Positions 10,230 through 23,055 of a stretch of 60,000 bases of DNA are shown here, in pieces; position 1 is the stretch's first letter; every line of letters begins with the position of its first letter. Location of the stretch: positions 8,468,001 through 8,528,000 of the forward strand of contig WPIO01000005.1 of the NCBI GenBank assembly GCA_009760855.2. Direction: 5' to 3'. The position numbers and the translations under genes are program-made. The notes under the pieces are model-generated. The model saw only the letters and a program-made list of their open reading frames with translations. It made no database searches and was not told the origin of the DNA. The DNA comes from Cristatella mucedo (lineage: Eukaryota; Bryozoa; Phylactolaemata; Cristatellidae).

Positions 10230-13200
10230 CTGAAACATAGAAAAGTGCATTTTGTTAAATCCTGCACTGAAACAGCACGAACTAAGAGGAGCACTTCTTA
10301 TTCCAAATACATACTACCCTGGGTTGGCCTACATCAACAACAGCACTTAAAAATATTAACGCCAATGGCTGCCAAACTTGGTGACTAAAGAATCTTAATG
10401 CATTTCTAAATCATTTATAATAGCATTCAGTTGTAAAATTATTGTAGCAAAGCTTTTTTCTGTTTAAAAGCAAGCATGTTCCATAAGTTTTTTATCTATT
10501 TTGTTAAAATTCAACGTAGGATTGGGCTAAAAAAATGGGAAATGGAGAGATATAATTTTATCTGAAAATTAGTTCAGGTTCATTCTACGAGATGTCAATG
10601 TTTAAAGGCCGTTCTGGTGGCCTAGATAATCACGAAATGGAGATACCGTAGTTCCGTATTCTAAGCCTAAAGAGTAATACACTATTATGAACAATCGGTA
10701 CTTGCTTTGAGAAAGTAGACAGCCGTGGTAGCTCACCTCAGAGGTAACCGGAAAAATAAATAGTGGTCGGATATTTTGAAACTCAGATACAGGATTTACG
10801 ACCTTTCTTGCAAATACTTTCACGCTTCAATTTTAAAGGTCTATGAAAGTAAACTTATTAGGAAATCAGACATACTGCAAACATTGTAGTTCTTCATCTA
10901 TTTGCTTTCAATACTTAATTGGAATGATTTGAATGAAACCTGAATGTAATACACATGTGTAGATATGTATCTATATGTCTGCATAATATAGACCGTCTAG
11001 GGGAATATGAGGCAACCATGTTGTGGCCAGCTGCCCGCTTGGCTTGGTTTTTTCTACGGCGTCTGCCTGCAGTTTGAATGGCAAAAGGCTGAAAGGCTGA
11101 AAGTGATTCAAAATATTAAGAGCTGAAAGAGTCATTAATTGTCTGAGACACTGTATACGTATTTACAGCTGGGGTTTTGGTAATTGATTCTACCTGCTAG
11201 AGGAAAGTTAGAAAGGTGTTGAATCGTCGCAGTGCAAGCAAGCGTTTGCAAATTCACTGTCTAACGACTTGCCGTGCAGCTCCAAAGTGTTAGATTGGTT
11301 GTGTACAGATTATCTATGTGTCCAATACTAATTCTGTCGTCGTAGCATATATTTTATTCAAACATTTTCCGTCATCAACTTATCAGTTCAGAAGTGTTCA
11401 AGCGGATTCGGAAGTCTCCGCTACTGTAGGGATATGAAGACTGTGAGAATAAATGCCATTTCAGTTCAAGTGATGGGCTATCCAGAGGCGGCCGATAGCC
11501 AGTCATGACGAAAGAAATATAAACTATCAGGCCGAATAAAGAATTTCCCAGTAAAGATCCAATTCTGATCATATAAAGGTCATTAAGAATTGTTGCCGAA
11601 GTTAAGGTAGTCTTTACACAACTTGGGTCTCACGTCTAAAAGTGAGAGATACAACTTATGGATGGATTACTTTTTTAGCATATGCTTGGAAGTGTTCTAA
11701 ATTATACGACTCAATATCTTGACAAGTGTCATACATTAAATAACTGTTAGCCTATACTAAAAATTTACAGTATGCGGTAATTTGGGCACGATACAAAATC
11801 TGTTAATAACGTAAACATTGGAAAATATCAGTTTTCGGGTAGCCACTTTCAGTGAAAAAGCTACGGAGCAATCATTTTAGCTTAAGCAATAACATTTAGT
11901 GATAAGATATTGCACTTCTCAGCAAGTCAGGGCTGGAAATTAGAATCCAACCTATATTGAAGATGAATGATCCTGATTCATTTTAATAGCATACTTTGGT
12001 TATCATCAAGACACTGTGAATCAATTTTATAAAAACCTGATGGAATTCGAGCTTAAAAGGTAAAAAGTCGAGAAATAGAATATATCTTGTATCCTGAATG
12101 GAGCCATCTTGCATAAAATGCATTAATCAGACACATTTCTTTTAAAGATCATTGTAAATAGTTCATCTAAGGATGGCGGCTCCACTGCTTCCCACGTAGG
12201 AGTAAATCAGCTAGCTCAAAAAAATCTGTCCTATTGAAAGGAAACTAACTTTGCATGAACGAAAAAAGACACTTAAAAGAGTCTTGCATTTGCTAATAGC
12301 AGTGAGCTAGCATGCATTCATTTGAGTTCTGATGATGCCCCATTAACATTCACACAGGAATAGCACTTTATGCCACAGGCTGATAGCAGTCGTACAAGTG
12401 TTGGTCTCAGTTCAGTTCACCAGCTTCCCTACTCTATTTGGTGCCTTGGCTATGTTGCCAGTCAATGGCTTGAATAAATGAGCTTTTATAATAAACATTT
12501 TGAAGAAAACCGCCTTATTTTAGACTCAGCACATCATTACACAATGCTTACTGTCAACAGTTAATTTAAGATACGCAGCCATCTCCCCGTATGCAATAAT
12601 AGTCAGTGCTGGTGAAACATCATATCACCGATAGCTCCAAACTTGCTTTGGAAGGTAAGCCAACGTGTCTTGTGACGTAGCTTTTAAGTTTGCCACAATC
12701 CAAATCTTGAAATAAATATATACAACTTAAAAAATATCTATAATTTAGCTGAAGCTCTTTGATAATTAAATAATTAAAAACTATGTTGAATAGAAACATT
12801 CATAGATTCAATTTTAACTACGAGAGGGCATTTTGTTGTTGCAATCGCAAAAATATCTTTTTGTAACGGCGACGCGAGCTAAACCAGCTGAACTATGTGG
12901 TTAGCTATTACTTGCGATTACGAGATTATTCAATGGTTTATCGCTAAGGCCGTATACAAGGCCGGTGCCCTAAGATAGGGGAGGCAATATTCGAGACTCT
13001 AGGCATTGGCATTGGAGCTGACGTATGCACTAGGCCACACTGTTGTTTGAGTACGTTTGTTCGCTGGAGTTAAAAAGACTTGTCTGCATTATGGATACGG
13101 ACTTGATATGTGAAAGCATGATCACTCGTCGTCACTGCCATGTTACTGATAATGTCGGCAAACCTGCATGCATTGGTGCAGCACCTATAAGTAACTAGCC

Positions 13201-13789
13201 GTGCTACAAGGTTCACGCATCACCAGTATTCATGGAGCATCGGCTGAGACTCGCAAGAATGCCAGCACTGTTTTTGCGGCCTAGTTCTGACCGGACGTGG
13301 AAACTGAACACCGCTTTTGTAACATTATCATCCTCGATATTTTTGCATGATTTGTATAATAGCTTTCCCACCCAAGTGCTATGATAAATAAGGTAATTGG
13401 CACAATGTAAGCCTGAATGTAGTGTCTCAGGTTTATGGGCCTGTGGACTCATGGACTTGTTCGAATTCATAATTATGAGCAGCTCACTGCCACTATGTCT
13501 TGCATCGCTGAGTCCTAGTCGTTCTGTCACGGAAGACAATGATTTGCCATCTTGTCGCTTGACGAAAGTGCACCATTTTGCCACGTGACGCAAGTGCACA
13601 ATCTTGAGGCGTGACGGACTTTTTTAAAATAGTAGAGATATAGATTAATTCCATCTGTCAGCTGAATACCTTGAAGCTGACAATCCTGATAATGTTTTCA
13701 GAAACCTTGAAGTGTAAAGAAATTTGAAAATGCACCATTGAAAAAAGTACTGATCTAGATAGCGGATAACTGGGATTGATACTGGGTGC

Positions 13790-13915
13790 TTCAACAGCCT
13801 CTTTTGTATAACGACACAATAGCCTTTACGGCTATCACCACCGCTTGCTGCGGCAATATAGGATCGCCCACAGTAAGATTCGAGCCCATGACCTCGGGAT
13901 CCATATTTTAGATGT
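13790..13915 (-). mobile_element. SINE-2, tRNA-derived
   Basis: CAACAGCCTCTTTTGTATAA...AGCCTTTACGGCTATCACCA is followed by AAGATTCGAGCCCATGACCTCGG. On the minus strand this is a B-box-like segment. Same structure as the copies at 6815 and 25082. Confidence 0.72.
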
Positions 13916-14484
13916 GGGGGAATTTTTGGCTTCTTAAGAGAACTAACGATACTTCAAGAATCATTCGGTCGGGTAGAAAGGAGCAATACAAACTGCATAA
14001 TTAGCAGCACGGTATGGGAAGAATAAGCACTTTTATTGAGCATCTGTTACGAAGAATAAGCGGGTTTTAAGCTTCGTTTAAAATTTTATAAAGTCAAATT
14101 TTGCCAAGAAATTACCGAACAGAGCTTTATATGCTTCGCATTTCTAGATAGGATAGCTGATTCAACAGCTTTATGTACCAGCAGAAAAGCAGAAACGGAT
14201 ATCACCAGTGATTGCAGTGGGCAATAGCATAGAGAAGAGCAGGCACATTAACTCTACGCTTAGACAGAAAGACAGGAGCTGGAGAAACGGTCTTAATGGG
14301 ATTTGAAGTTGGTGAAGTGGCATAGCTATACTTTTGAGGTCAGGGCAATGGGCAGTGTGAGAGGACGTCGTACGAGTAGCTTTTTCATATAGATTAGTCG
14401 GAGCAAGAGAAGAACTGGACCTCAGAGTCAATAAAAAATCCGAAATAGAAGGTACTCGCCTCGACAATGTCAAGGTAAATTTAT

Positions 14485-14590
14485 TTGACGACCAAGGTCA
14501 CTGGCTCGAGTATATATTAGGCACCTGAATAGAGATTAAGTTCTCTTAGGGCGCTATACAAATAAATTATATTTATTTACTTATTTATAT
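14485..14590 (+). mobile_element. SINE-1, 3' portion
   Basis: ACCAAGGTCACTGGCTCGAG is the right half of the tRNA-like head. GGCACCTGAATAGAGATTAA, GTTCTCTTAGGGCGCTATAC and an AT-rich tail follow. The left part of the head is missing or too diverged to recognise. Confidence 0.65.
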
Positions 14591-14867
14591 GACCGAAAGA
14601 AGCAGATTTTATCATGTAAATAAATTGATCTTTTAGTGAAAGGCAGTTTATGAAATAAGACATTCAGCTTTGTCCAAGAGGGTTTATCAGACATGCATAC
14701 TGAGCTCATTTTGAGGGCAAAGTTTTGCAGTTCAGAGTAATACAATATTTTTTTTAGCAACGAGGATCTTGTTTTCTCATTACTAAATATATGATGGCTG
14801 GGATTCAAGCTTAGAAATTTGTTTCGAAATACGAAAAAGCAAGCTAACGTAAAATTGCATGTTGAGC

Positions 14868-15060
14868 TGAATATAATAATAATAAATCACTTGATAAAGC
14901 GCCCTTACAGAACTTGATCTCTAGAGGCGCTTTACATTTGCTGTAAAGTGAAATGCAATAGAATGGTAAGTAAAATCATGCTTAAAAAACAAACAAAGTG
15001 AATAATATGGTTAGGGGTGACATGCACCGGGTCAGCATGCAAATATAAAATATAACAATA
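14868..15060 (-). mobile_element. L2-like LINE, 3' UTR fragment
   Basis: (TAA)n, then TCACTTGATAAAGCGCCCTTACAGAACTTGATCTCTAGAGGCGCTTTAC in pieces, matching the L2 3' hairpin read on minus. ATGGTTAGGGGTGACATGCA and GGGTCAGCATGCAAATAT follow. It is only the last 190 bp of the element, and its 5' side runs into an AT microsatellite. Confidence 0.8.
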
Positions 15061-15192
15061 AAAATATATATAATCTATCAAATATATATATAATCAAATA
15101 TATATATGTAATATATATATATATAATATAATAATAATATTTAACATATATATATATATAAAAAATATATATATATATATAATCTATCAAAA
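15043..15192. repeat. (TA)n-rich low-complexity tract
   Basis: Repeated ATATATAT blocks separated by AATCTATCAA and AAATATA units, next to the truncated L2 fragment. No coding content. Confidence 0.9.
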
Positions 15193-15755
15193 TATAATCT
15201 ACTTTGAAATGGCAAGGGAAATTGTGCCTATTTATCCTAAGAAGATTCTAGAGATGCCTAGACAACTAGGCACTTCAATTGATTACTTGCAGTCCAGTGG
15301 CCCTTATATACAACGACAGGTGTAAAATCTTTCCAAAATATATTACCTAAGCCACTGCCGCGTCTTGTATATGATTCTCCAGGCATAGCGGTTGATACTC
15401 AAGATTTACTAGTAGATTCCTGCCATCCAATGTTGCTTAGTAATCTAGTTAGCATTTTAGAGAGACTAACTGAGTCATCATTACTGAGAAAAATAAAATA
15501 CGCACATCTGATATGCCACAATGAGTAAGAGAAAGTAAATCATTATTGGAATTACCTATTGGCTAGAAGTGAAAATACAATTAACTAACTGGTTTGCCCC
15601 AATTCAGATGTCGTTGAAAACTATAGCTTGAATATACGACAAGCAGAGAAGCCCGTGTTAGTGAAGTTCGTTGGAAATTAGCTACTCCAGGCGTATTACT
15701 TTATTATAGTCTTTTAGACTTCGAACTTTGGATATCTTCTGATACTACAAGATAC

Positions 15756-16487
15756 TGTACCCAGGCTAGGTTCGGTTGGCTGTGACAGGACGGCTGTAAT
15801 ATTGTAAGGGTCCCCGGCTACGCCAGGGTCTGGCCTACAGCATGGCCAGATGTGAGGTGACGAGAGGTTACCGGGGCTCTCGGGTTGGAGATGTTGGCCG
15901 AGTAAGTCGTGGTGTTGGAGGCTCCCGGTCTTGCCGAGTTATGCACCTCGATGATTGCAGGCGTGCTCTGGCGATGCGGCCACGCATGCAAGGCGACGAG
16001 TGCCCAAGGCCCGAGTGGAGCTGGATAGCACGCTCGTTGTTGAGACTTGTATATTCCGAGTTTCCCGTGTAGCGTGTTCTTGACCCCGCCTCCGTGTGTT
16101 GGCGTCTTTCGGTGGAAGCTATCGACTGTTGTGGACGTCCGCTCCGTCTATCCCAGAATACTCACTCAGCTAGCCGGGTCTTGTACGGCGTATGCTTGTA
16201 CTGGTGGGACGGAGGCCGGCGACGGCGTGACGGTGGAAGCCGACTGACCAACACGTTAGTTCGCGCTTGCTGCGTCGTCGTATGCCCCTATAGTGTACTT
16301 TGTTTAGAATCCTCCCTGTAGACTTGTTTAGTTCCCCTGTTTTTGTTCGTGCATGCGATATTATAAAGAGGTTTAACCTGACGGCCGCTCGTCTTACCCC
16401 AGCTCAGCAGCATGACGAGCTACAGCATGGCCATAGTATGGCGGGGTTTGGCGGGAAATAGCCTCTGACCCCCGGAGCTCGGCTACA
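15756..16487 (+). mobile_element. Solo LTR-like element, copy 2 (732 bp)
   Basis: Full-length relative of 7319-8029 with the same limits (TGTACC...GGCTACA) and shared blocks throughout, for example GGCTAGGTTCGGTTGGCTG, CGAGAGGTTACCGGGGCTCT and CCTGACGGCCGCTCGTCTTA. The flanks GATAC and TTCCT do not match, so no target duplication is visible. The two copies differ by many substitutions and small indels, mostly in the middle (about 16060-16260), so they are independent old insertions and not a fresh pair. Confidence 0.7.
16362..16368 (+). promoter_or_regulatory. TATA box of LTR copy 2
   Basis: TATAAAG in the same GCATGCGATATTATAAAGAG context as copy 1. Conservation in two old copies suggests it mattered while the element was active. 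Confidence 0.45.
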
Positions 16488-16849
16488 TTCCTATAATTCA
16501 ATTCTCAGCTATAACTCTGGCATTTGCTGCACTCAGCCTCAACGTTCCATAACGAATTGTCATTTTCTTAGCCCAGCATACTTCTCATGCTCGCCTGTGA
16601 AAGATTGTATGCATGCTACAAAAAATGCCCTACGAACTAGTGGTTCAGAGTATCTGATTGCGTACTACTTGCATGCTGGTTTAAAACAGTAATCGTGTAA
16701 TTTTGCTTGTGTAAGCATAATATCTTGCATGTAAGTGGCCCTGGTTATTGCTGCTATTGAAGCACGGAGTGCAGGGCCTTAATGTGTATTCAATTTTTTT
16801 AGGACTTGATTCAAACAATTATTTATTATCATTAATTAGCCACAATGTT

Positions 16850-16965
16850 AGTCCGTCATGACTGTCTCAACTGTTACATTTTATCACCTAACTGAACTCT
16901 ACCGGTTCCCAATCAAGCAGCATATCGATTTCAAGGTTTTGTCAAATCTGGGTGCGTTTATTTTC
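16850..16965 (+). mobile_element. L2-like LINE fragment, C-terminal coding block
   Basis: GGTTCCCAATCAAGCAGCAT then ATCGATTTCAAGGTTTTGTC decodes as FPIKQHIDFKVLS, matching LPVKQQIDFKVLS at 27630. Only this short stretch is recognisable. Confidence 0.65.
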
Positions 16966-18009
16966 CAGACTATATAAGACAATCGGACCAACAAACCTTG
17001 ATGGCTTCCCTCGACTCACCGGTAAGCTATGATTTTAGTCGCTCCATAGAGGTGGCTTTAAGCAGCCTAAACCACAGGAGACCTCGCTTTCCGTTCCTAT
17101 GAGAACTAAGTCTAAAGTTCAATTTCTACTGATCCAAAGGCGTGCCCGAATGGATGAAATTTAGAAGGACAAAAATGCCACCTGTTTTTCACAGAGGTTT
17201 TTCTTTCCACGTGAATTATTCTTTCCTGTTTATGAGAGCAAATATTCCACACTATCGTCTATCAGTTCACTCATTATCTTCCCATCCTCAATACGTTAAG
17301 TACCTAGAGAGGTATAATTTTCCGAGGACTTGAACTCGAAGCCAATGCATGCTATTTTATAACGGCCAATGACTATTATTATACCTGCCGATTATTGTTT
17401 ATCTAGAGACGATGTCTGGGTTTTAAAGCTGTATTCCTGTGAAGATCTTTATAATTCCGTATCCTTAGATTAATGGTGACATACATTTTACTTTTCTGTA
17501 GATACTACTTTAGTTCAAGCTAAAATAAGCACATTGCTTATCTGTAAGTAAGCAGCTTAGCATTTGAGATTTTTACACGAATTAATAACTTTCAATGATT
17601 GAAAATTAAGCAAAATATTTTAACATTTAATTTAAAGTCATTCAGTTCGCGGAAAAAGTGTTCATGAGTTACAAAACATGGGGAATCAGACCATCTTAAG
17701 TTAAATGACCTGATTAAAAAACAGCTTTATCTTTATCTTTATCTTACCATTACCAACAAGCGAATGAGGTCTGAGCCATGTTAAGGTAATTAATAAAATG
17801 AAGGTACCAGAAACCGGTTTCTTCACTCTGGATTTGTCAACTGACTTCACTGACTTATACAAAAAATTGCTTAAAAAAATCTATAACCCTGCCTAGCGAG
17901 AACAAGCTCTACAAATAATTTACGGTCCTAAGGAGAGACTAGAGAATCGATTTTAACTGCCACTAAGTGAAATGATAGTTTAATAGGGTCGGCCATTAAT
18001 GCAGACTGG

Positions 18010-18175
18010 CCTTCGTGATTCGGCAGCCATATCCGGGAGGTCAGGTGCTCGCTCTGACGACCGAGGTCGCGGGTTCCAAACTTGCAGCGGGTGATTTACT
18101 TGCCAACTGTAAGCAATGGCGATAGCCGTTAAGGCTCTTCTGCTGCTATACAATTGAGGTAATAAAATTAGCTAA
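18010..18175 (+). mobile_element. SINE-2, tRNA-derived, plus orientation
   Basis: The head GAGGTCAGGTGCTCGCTCTG, ACGACCGAGGTCGCGGGTTC is the D-arm to T-arm part of a tRNA-like sequence. The body GCAATGGCGATAGCCGTTAA and GGCTCTTCTGCTGCTATACA matches the other SINE-2 copies. The head is similar to that of SINE-1, so both may come from related tRNAs. Confidence 0.7.
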
Positions 18176-19499
18176 TATTTCTTATAATCTATTTTGGTCG
18201 ATTTTAGAGGATTAGGTAAGCAGCACTACTGCCAAAGTCACCACCTGAATGCGGCTTTCCTGGTAGTACTTTCCTCTAGACTTATTTGCAGCAGTAATGC
18301 TATTGAAAATTCTGAGAATGAATATCTCACGGAATAATCGGCCAGGAAAAAGAGCAGGAATAGGAGCATACATGAGGGCAGGCACGGAAGAAGGCGCTGG
18401 AGCAGGCTACGAAACCGAGTTTCCACTCAGTTAGACTTTTTCTAAATCTGCTCGATCTTGAAACTTTTAACTAAGGTTTTAGCTCCATTTCATTAGATTG
18501 TTGATTACATCGAATTGAAAAATATGACACAAGGACCTGTAGTGGCAGCAGGCTATTACAGTGGTGAAACGTGTTTGTTTTTCCTAAAATGAATAAGGGC
18601 TGAACCACTGCCATTGGAATCGGTTTAATGCAGCCCCTATTTTTGAGTGCGTTCGCATTGGTCTAATCACATCAGCCTTCGAACCTCAGACTATGAGAGC
18701 AGGCATGGATGATATAAAAGTCCTTCATATTGGAATCGAAGAAGGGTATACTTTTCCACATTAGTCAGACTCAACCTTTCACGTCTGACCGATTCGGGAG
18801 AGTTGAATAGTCTTCAGCCAGTATGCCGTAGCAAGAAGGAATACACCCCCACGAAATATCCATAGTAAGTTGCATGTTTTTGCTAGAGCAGAGAATTAAA
18901 TATTGCTGTTTGATGAAGTAATATTGAATTTTTCATAAACTTGAGAGAAATAAATTACTACCCACTGTGCACTAGTGCATTGTTGTTATTCACCGACACT
19001 GCTGTAGAAGCATTCCAAAAAGGTAACCACCTCATGCACCGTCTAAGAAAACTCTGGCCTAGGCCACATATCTATCTGGACAATGGCAACCAACTGCGTC
19101 TAGAAAAATTAGTTCATTTAAAAGTCGTATTTTATTACGTGACCTTGTTAGCTATGAATCTAGCATCGCTCAAGTGCCTGTAATGTGAACACACTGATAC
19201 AAAAGATTTGATTGAAATGTGTTCTAAAATTAATGACACTTTTTATCTGATGCGAACATTGCCCATGGAATCAATACGGAATACTTTCAGCTGAGGTATA
19301 TTGCCAAATCTATGGCTTTCTTTGAATCGAGTAACGAAAAAAACTAGTATTTGTGGCATCTCATCTAGATTTCTCTAATTCCATTTACTCAGGACTCTTA
19401 GCTCGTAAGTCGAAGGGTGAAATATTCACCAGCCAGTCTGGTCTGCAGTCGAAGACTAAGAACAAAAATCGGTTAGGCAAATGAGGCACTGGTATCGTT

Positions 19500-20685
19500 T
19501 GATTCGTACTTGTCTGATCCTGTTCAATGGGTATCGTGTGAGGGTCAGGTGTCATCCATCAGACCAGTCACCTGTGGAGTCCCTCAAAGGTCCACTCTCG
19601 GTCCGTTGCTGTTCTCTATTTATACTCAACCTCTGGGAAAACTGAATTAGGCCCATGGAATAGGACACCACATTGTATTTGGTCATTTAAACCATCGAAA
19701 TCTGCTACAGCCACTGATAAACTGAACGTTTATCTTGCCAAAATTCAATCCAGATGCCGGCCAGTTTTGTAAACGACAATAAATCTGAACTGCTGTTCAT
19801 AGGAAATCCTAAGCACGTGGCTAAACTTGAAGGCTTAGGTTTTCTGATAGGTGATGCTGTTGTGCGACCATCACCATGTGGTAGGAATTTAGGTGTCGTC
19901 TTCGAGATAGCTTCCTAAATTTTGCGAGGTTCGTTAAAAAGACTTCCACAGCTGGCCATCACGTCAGATCCATATCTAAGATTAGGAACTGTCTTTTACG
20001 GTGGTTTTAAAAAAACATTTAACTAACTCCTTAATTATGTCCCGGCTAGATAATTGTAATTCCCTTTTGGTTGTGCTACCAAAAAAGCCACCAGGCCACT
20101 GCAGCTAGCTATGAATACGCAATAATGGGTAGTTTTCAAATCCCAGAGGTTAACAAAATGTCTACTTTGCTTTGCTAAAAGAGCTACAATGACTGCAGGT
20201 TGATCAAAGGCTACAGAACAAAGTTTTACGCTGACCCACAAGTCTCGTTTGTGGCTTCTCAGCTGAACTGCTGCTTTAGTTTCAGCCTGCTCGTGCCCCC
20301 AGGTCCAGTATGGGCAATAAATTTACAGTACAATTACTCCGCTTAAACAGCGTTGGCGACAGAAGTTATTGCTCTGCAGGTCCTAGACTGTGGATCTCAC
20401 TTTTAGAATTCTAATGCAACGATGTTACTCGCCTGCTGTAGACTATGGCACATCTTTTTCCGCGGTTTTGAGCTGCTACTCCCATGCTACTCACAATCTT
20501 AACTTCTCTCCTGACTCTGCTATGCTTCCCATTTTCTCTTTCTTGGGTGAAATGAAGTCTGTTGGCTACTGAATGCGTACCGAAAGCCGCTTAGGCTGTG
20601 AGGGCACCATACAAAACCCTCTTGCGTAGCCCCCACATAGTCTTTTTGGAGTTACAGACGGAGATGCATTAAATTATACTACATC
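19500..20685 (+). mobile_element. Family B non-LTR retrotransposon, RT to 3' end
   Basis: The longest family B copy. Near 19560-19640 it decodes VTCGVPQ and then [15 protein letters not shown], which is RT motif B (usual form GVPQGSVLGPLLF). The region that should hold the YADD active site (about 19660-19690) reads as frame-broken sequence, so the RT is dead. The C-terminal block (THK..., GDRSY..., LWISL) follows at 20230-20400. The 3' UTR ends GTTACAGACGGAGATGCATT. Frame changes are frequent. Confidence 0.78.
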
Positions 20686-20689
20686 TTTT

Positions 20690-20925
20690 CCAGCCGTCTT
20701 GAGCTACTACTTCCACGATACGCACTACCTAAACTCTTGTCCCGGCTCTGCTATACTTCTCACTTTCTCTTTGTTGTGTGAGACGAAGCTTGCTGGCTAC
20801 CGAATGCGTACTGATAGCCGCGTAGGCTGTGAGTGGGCTATACAAAATCTCTCCTGCCTAACACCTACATAGTCTTTGCAGCTTTGTTGAGTTACAGACG
20901 GATATGCATTACATCACAATAATGG
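20690..20925 (+). mobile_element. Second family B 3' end, in tandem
   Basis: It repeats the last 240 bp of the preceding element: CATCTTTTCCAGCCGTCTTG, CTACTACTTCCACGATACGC, then TGAGTTACAGACGGATATGC. It begins exactly where the first copy's tail ends, so the two tails lie head to tail. Confidence 0.72.
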
Positions 20926-20984
20926 CATACCTGCTCCATTGAAAATCTTTCCGAGATTCGCCAGCTCAAAATGAAGCCTCGAAT

Positions 20985-21375
20985 CGACTCCAATCTCCTC
21001 TTCTCCACTTTAGGTTGTTGCACAAAACTCCTACGCAGACCCACAAGGCTGGCCATGACATGGCTTCTTGACAGTAGCTCAAATGCTGCACCAGTCACAG
21101 CCTCCCATTGTTCAGCCACTTGGTTTTCGATGGACAATAAATGAGCTGCTCTTTTCTTCTGCTTTCACGCCGGTCGCGGTAGAAGCTTTTACTGTGCAGG
21201 TCCTAGACTGTCGTCCTATATCCTAGTCCCTTTCACGATTCTTATACAATGACGTCCATTCTCCTCAACAGCCCAACAGCAGGCTTGCCGCTGTGCACTT
21301 GCTTATTCTTTGCAGCCTCAGACGAGGTCGGTCGATCATTTTGTTATTCACTGAAAGCCGCCCAGGCCTTTTGCG
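20985..21375 (+). mobile_element. Third, diverged family B fragment
   Basis: ACCCACAAGGCTGGCCATGA matches the family block ACCCACAAGGCCCGCCATGG. TGGACAATAAATGAGCTGCT, GAAGCTTTTACTGTGCAGGT and CCTAGACTGT match the GDRSFS-AGPRL coding block. It runs up to the L2 copy beginning near 21380. Confidence 0.6.
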
Positions 21376-21379
21376 GGAG

Positions 21380-22660
21380 TCCCAGTGGGAGACTCCAGAG
21401 AATTGATGTGAATGGACAAAGATCATCAGAGGAATCTCTGAAATATGGGGGTATCTCAGGGCTATGTGCTTGGTCCCATTCTTTTCAAAGTTTATACTAT
21501 CCCTCTAGCCGATGTGATTGCCAGACACAATCTATGCTTTCACTTCTATGGGGATGACACTGAGATGTACCTTTATTTTGATCCCTCCTGGCCTTCTGGA
21601 GCGTCAAATTCTCTTAGATCTCTTACTGCCTGTAGTGATGACATCTGCTATAGATGGCAGAACAACTTTTTAAATTGAATAATGATCAAACCAACATACT
21701 TGTTATGGGCAAACCACGTGTGAATTATAAATGGAAAAGTTAATACTCACAATCGGCTCTGCCAGCACATCTCCTGACTCTGCACGAAATATAGGTGTCA
21801 TGCTCCAAGGTGACTTTTCCTTAGACGACCAAATCAGCTCCACCATCAAGTCTACCAAGTTTGAGCTGCTTTATATTTCTAAAAGTCGGGAATTTGCTTT
21901 TAGACAGGATACCACATCTAAATTTATGTATATATTTATGACATCCCGTCTTGACCTTAGTAACTCACTGCTTGCTGGTCTACCGGCATGTGCAATCAAG
22001 CGCTTACAGCTGGTGCAAAACTCTGCAGCCAAGCTTGTCTGCTGTGAGCGTCGTAGTTTCCATATCACACCATTTCTTCCCGACTTGCACAGGCTCCCAG
22101 TCAGGCAACGCATCGAGTTCTAGTTTCTCTTACTCACTTTTAGGTTCCTTCATTCTTTGGCTTCAGCTTACCTATCACACATACTTCATACTAGGCTAAG
22201 CATCTTACCACCCTCTTTTCGGAATCTAATTGTTTGCCTATACCTCGTCCGAACAAAAAATCCTTTGGAGACCGTAACTTTGGTTTGCATGCTCCCAAAG
22301 CCTAGACATTACTCCCGACTGGCGTCACGATTTCTCCTGGCTCAATCATATTTAAAAAGGAACAAAACGCATCTATTCATGACAGCATTTAGTGGGTCCC
22401 CGTGATTCTTGCTTTGTGTGCTTGTGTGTGCTGTCACCGTGCATGCTTCGACTAACCATATTTGCATGCTGACCCTGTGCACGCCACCTCTAACTGCGAT
22501 AGGCTTGTTGTTCATTGAGCATGCTACCTTTAACCATTCGATCGTGCTGCCTTTAAAGCAAAATTAAAGTGACTAGAAAGAGATCGAGTTCTTCGGGTCA
22601 CTATAATAAGTCTATTGTAATTATTAATCTTATCATTATTTGGAAGCTCACTTAAATGGT
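21380..22660 (+). mobile_element. L2-like LINE, RT core to 3' end
   Basis: It decodes, with frame breaks, GRLQRIDVNGQRSSEES, then YVLGPILFKVYTIPL, then LCFHFYGDDTEMYLYFDPS. The active-site box here is YGDD where the related copy at 27060 has YADD. LSNSLLAGLPACAIKRLQLV and later C-terminal blocks follow. The 3' UTR contains CATGCTTCGACTAACCATAT and GAGATCGAGTTCTTCGGGTC with an AT-rich end. It is 5'-truncated at GGGAGACTCCAGAG and inactive. Confidence 0.85.
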
Positions 22661-22779
22661 TTGGCTGTGTAAAGTTGCATCTGAATATTAGTACTTATAA
22701 CAAATAATAAAACTATAAGAAGAGCAGAATAGAATATAATAAGGATAACAGAACAAAAGTACTTGCTTTAAAAAGAAGA

Positions 22780-23055
22780 AACTAAACATGCATTTATGTA
22801 TCAAAGCATTTAGTGGGTCCTTCGTGTGCTTATACGAGCTGACATTGTGCATGCTGACACTGTGCATTCTGCCACTAACCATATCTGCTTGCTAATCCTG
22901 TGTACGTCACCTCTCAAAATGCATGGTTGCTGTTAGTGAGCAGGTTTAACACTAACCATTTGACCACGCTTCTTTTGCAGCAATAGTGAAGTGCCTAGGA
23001 AGAGATTGAGTTCTCCGAGGGTGCTATAACACATTTATTATTATTATTATCATCG
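22780..23055 (+). mobile_element. L2-like LINE, 3' UTR only
   Basis: GCATTTAGTGGGTCCTTCGT through GAAGTGCCTAGGAAGAGATT, GAGTTCTCCGAGGGTGCTAT and ATTTATTATTATTATTATCA. This is a complete 3' tail with (ATT)n. It lies just downstream of another copy in the same orientation. Confidence 0.82.
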
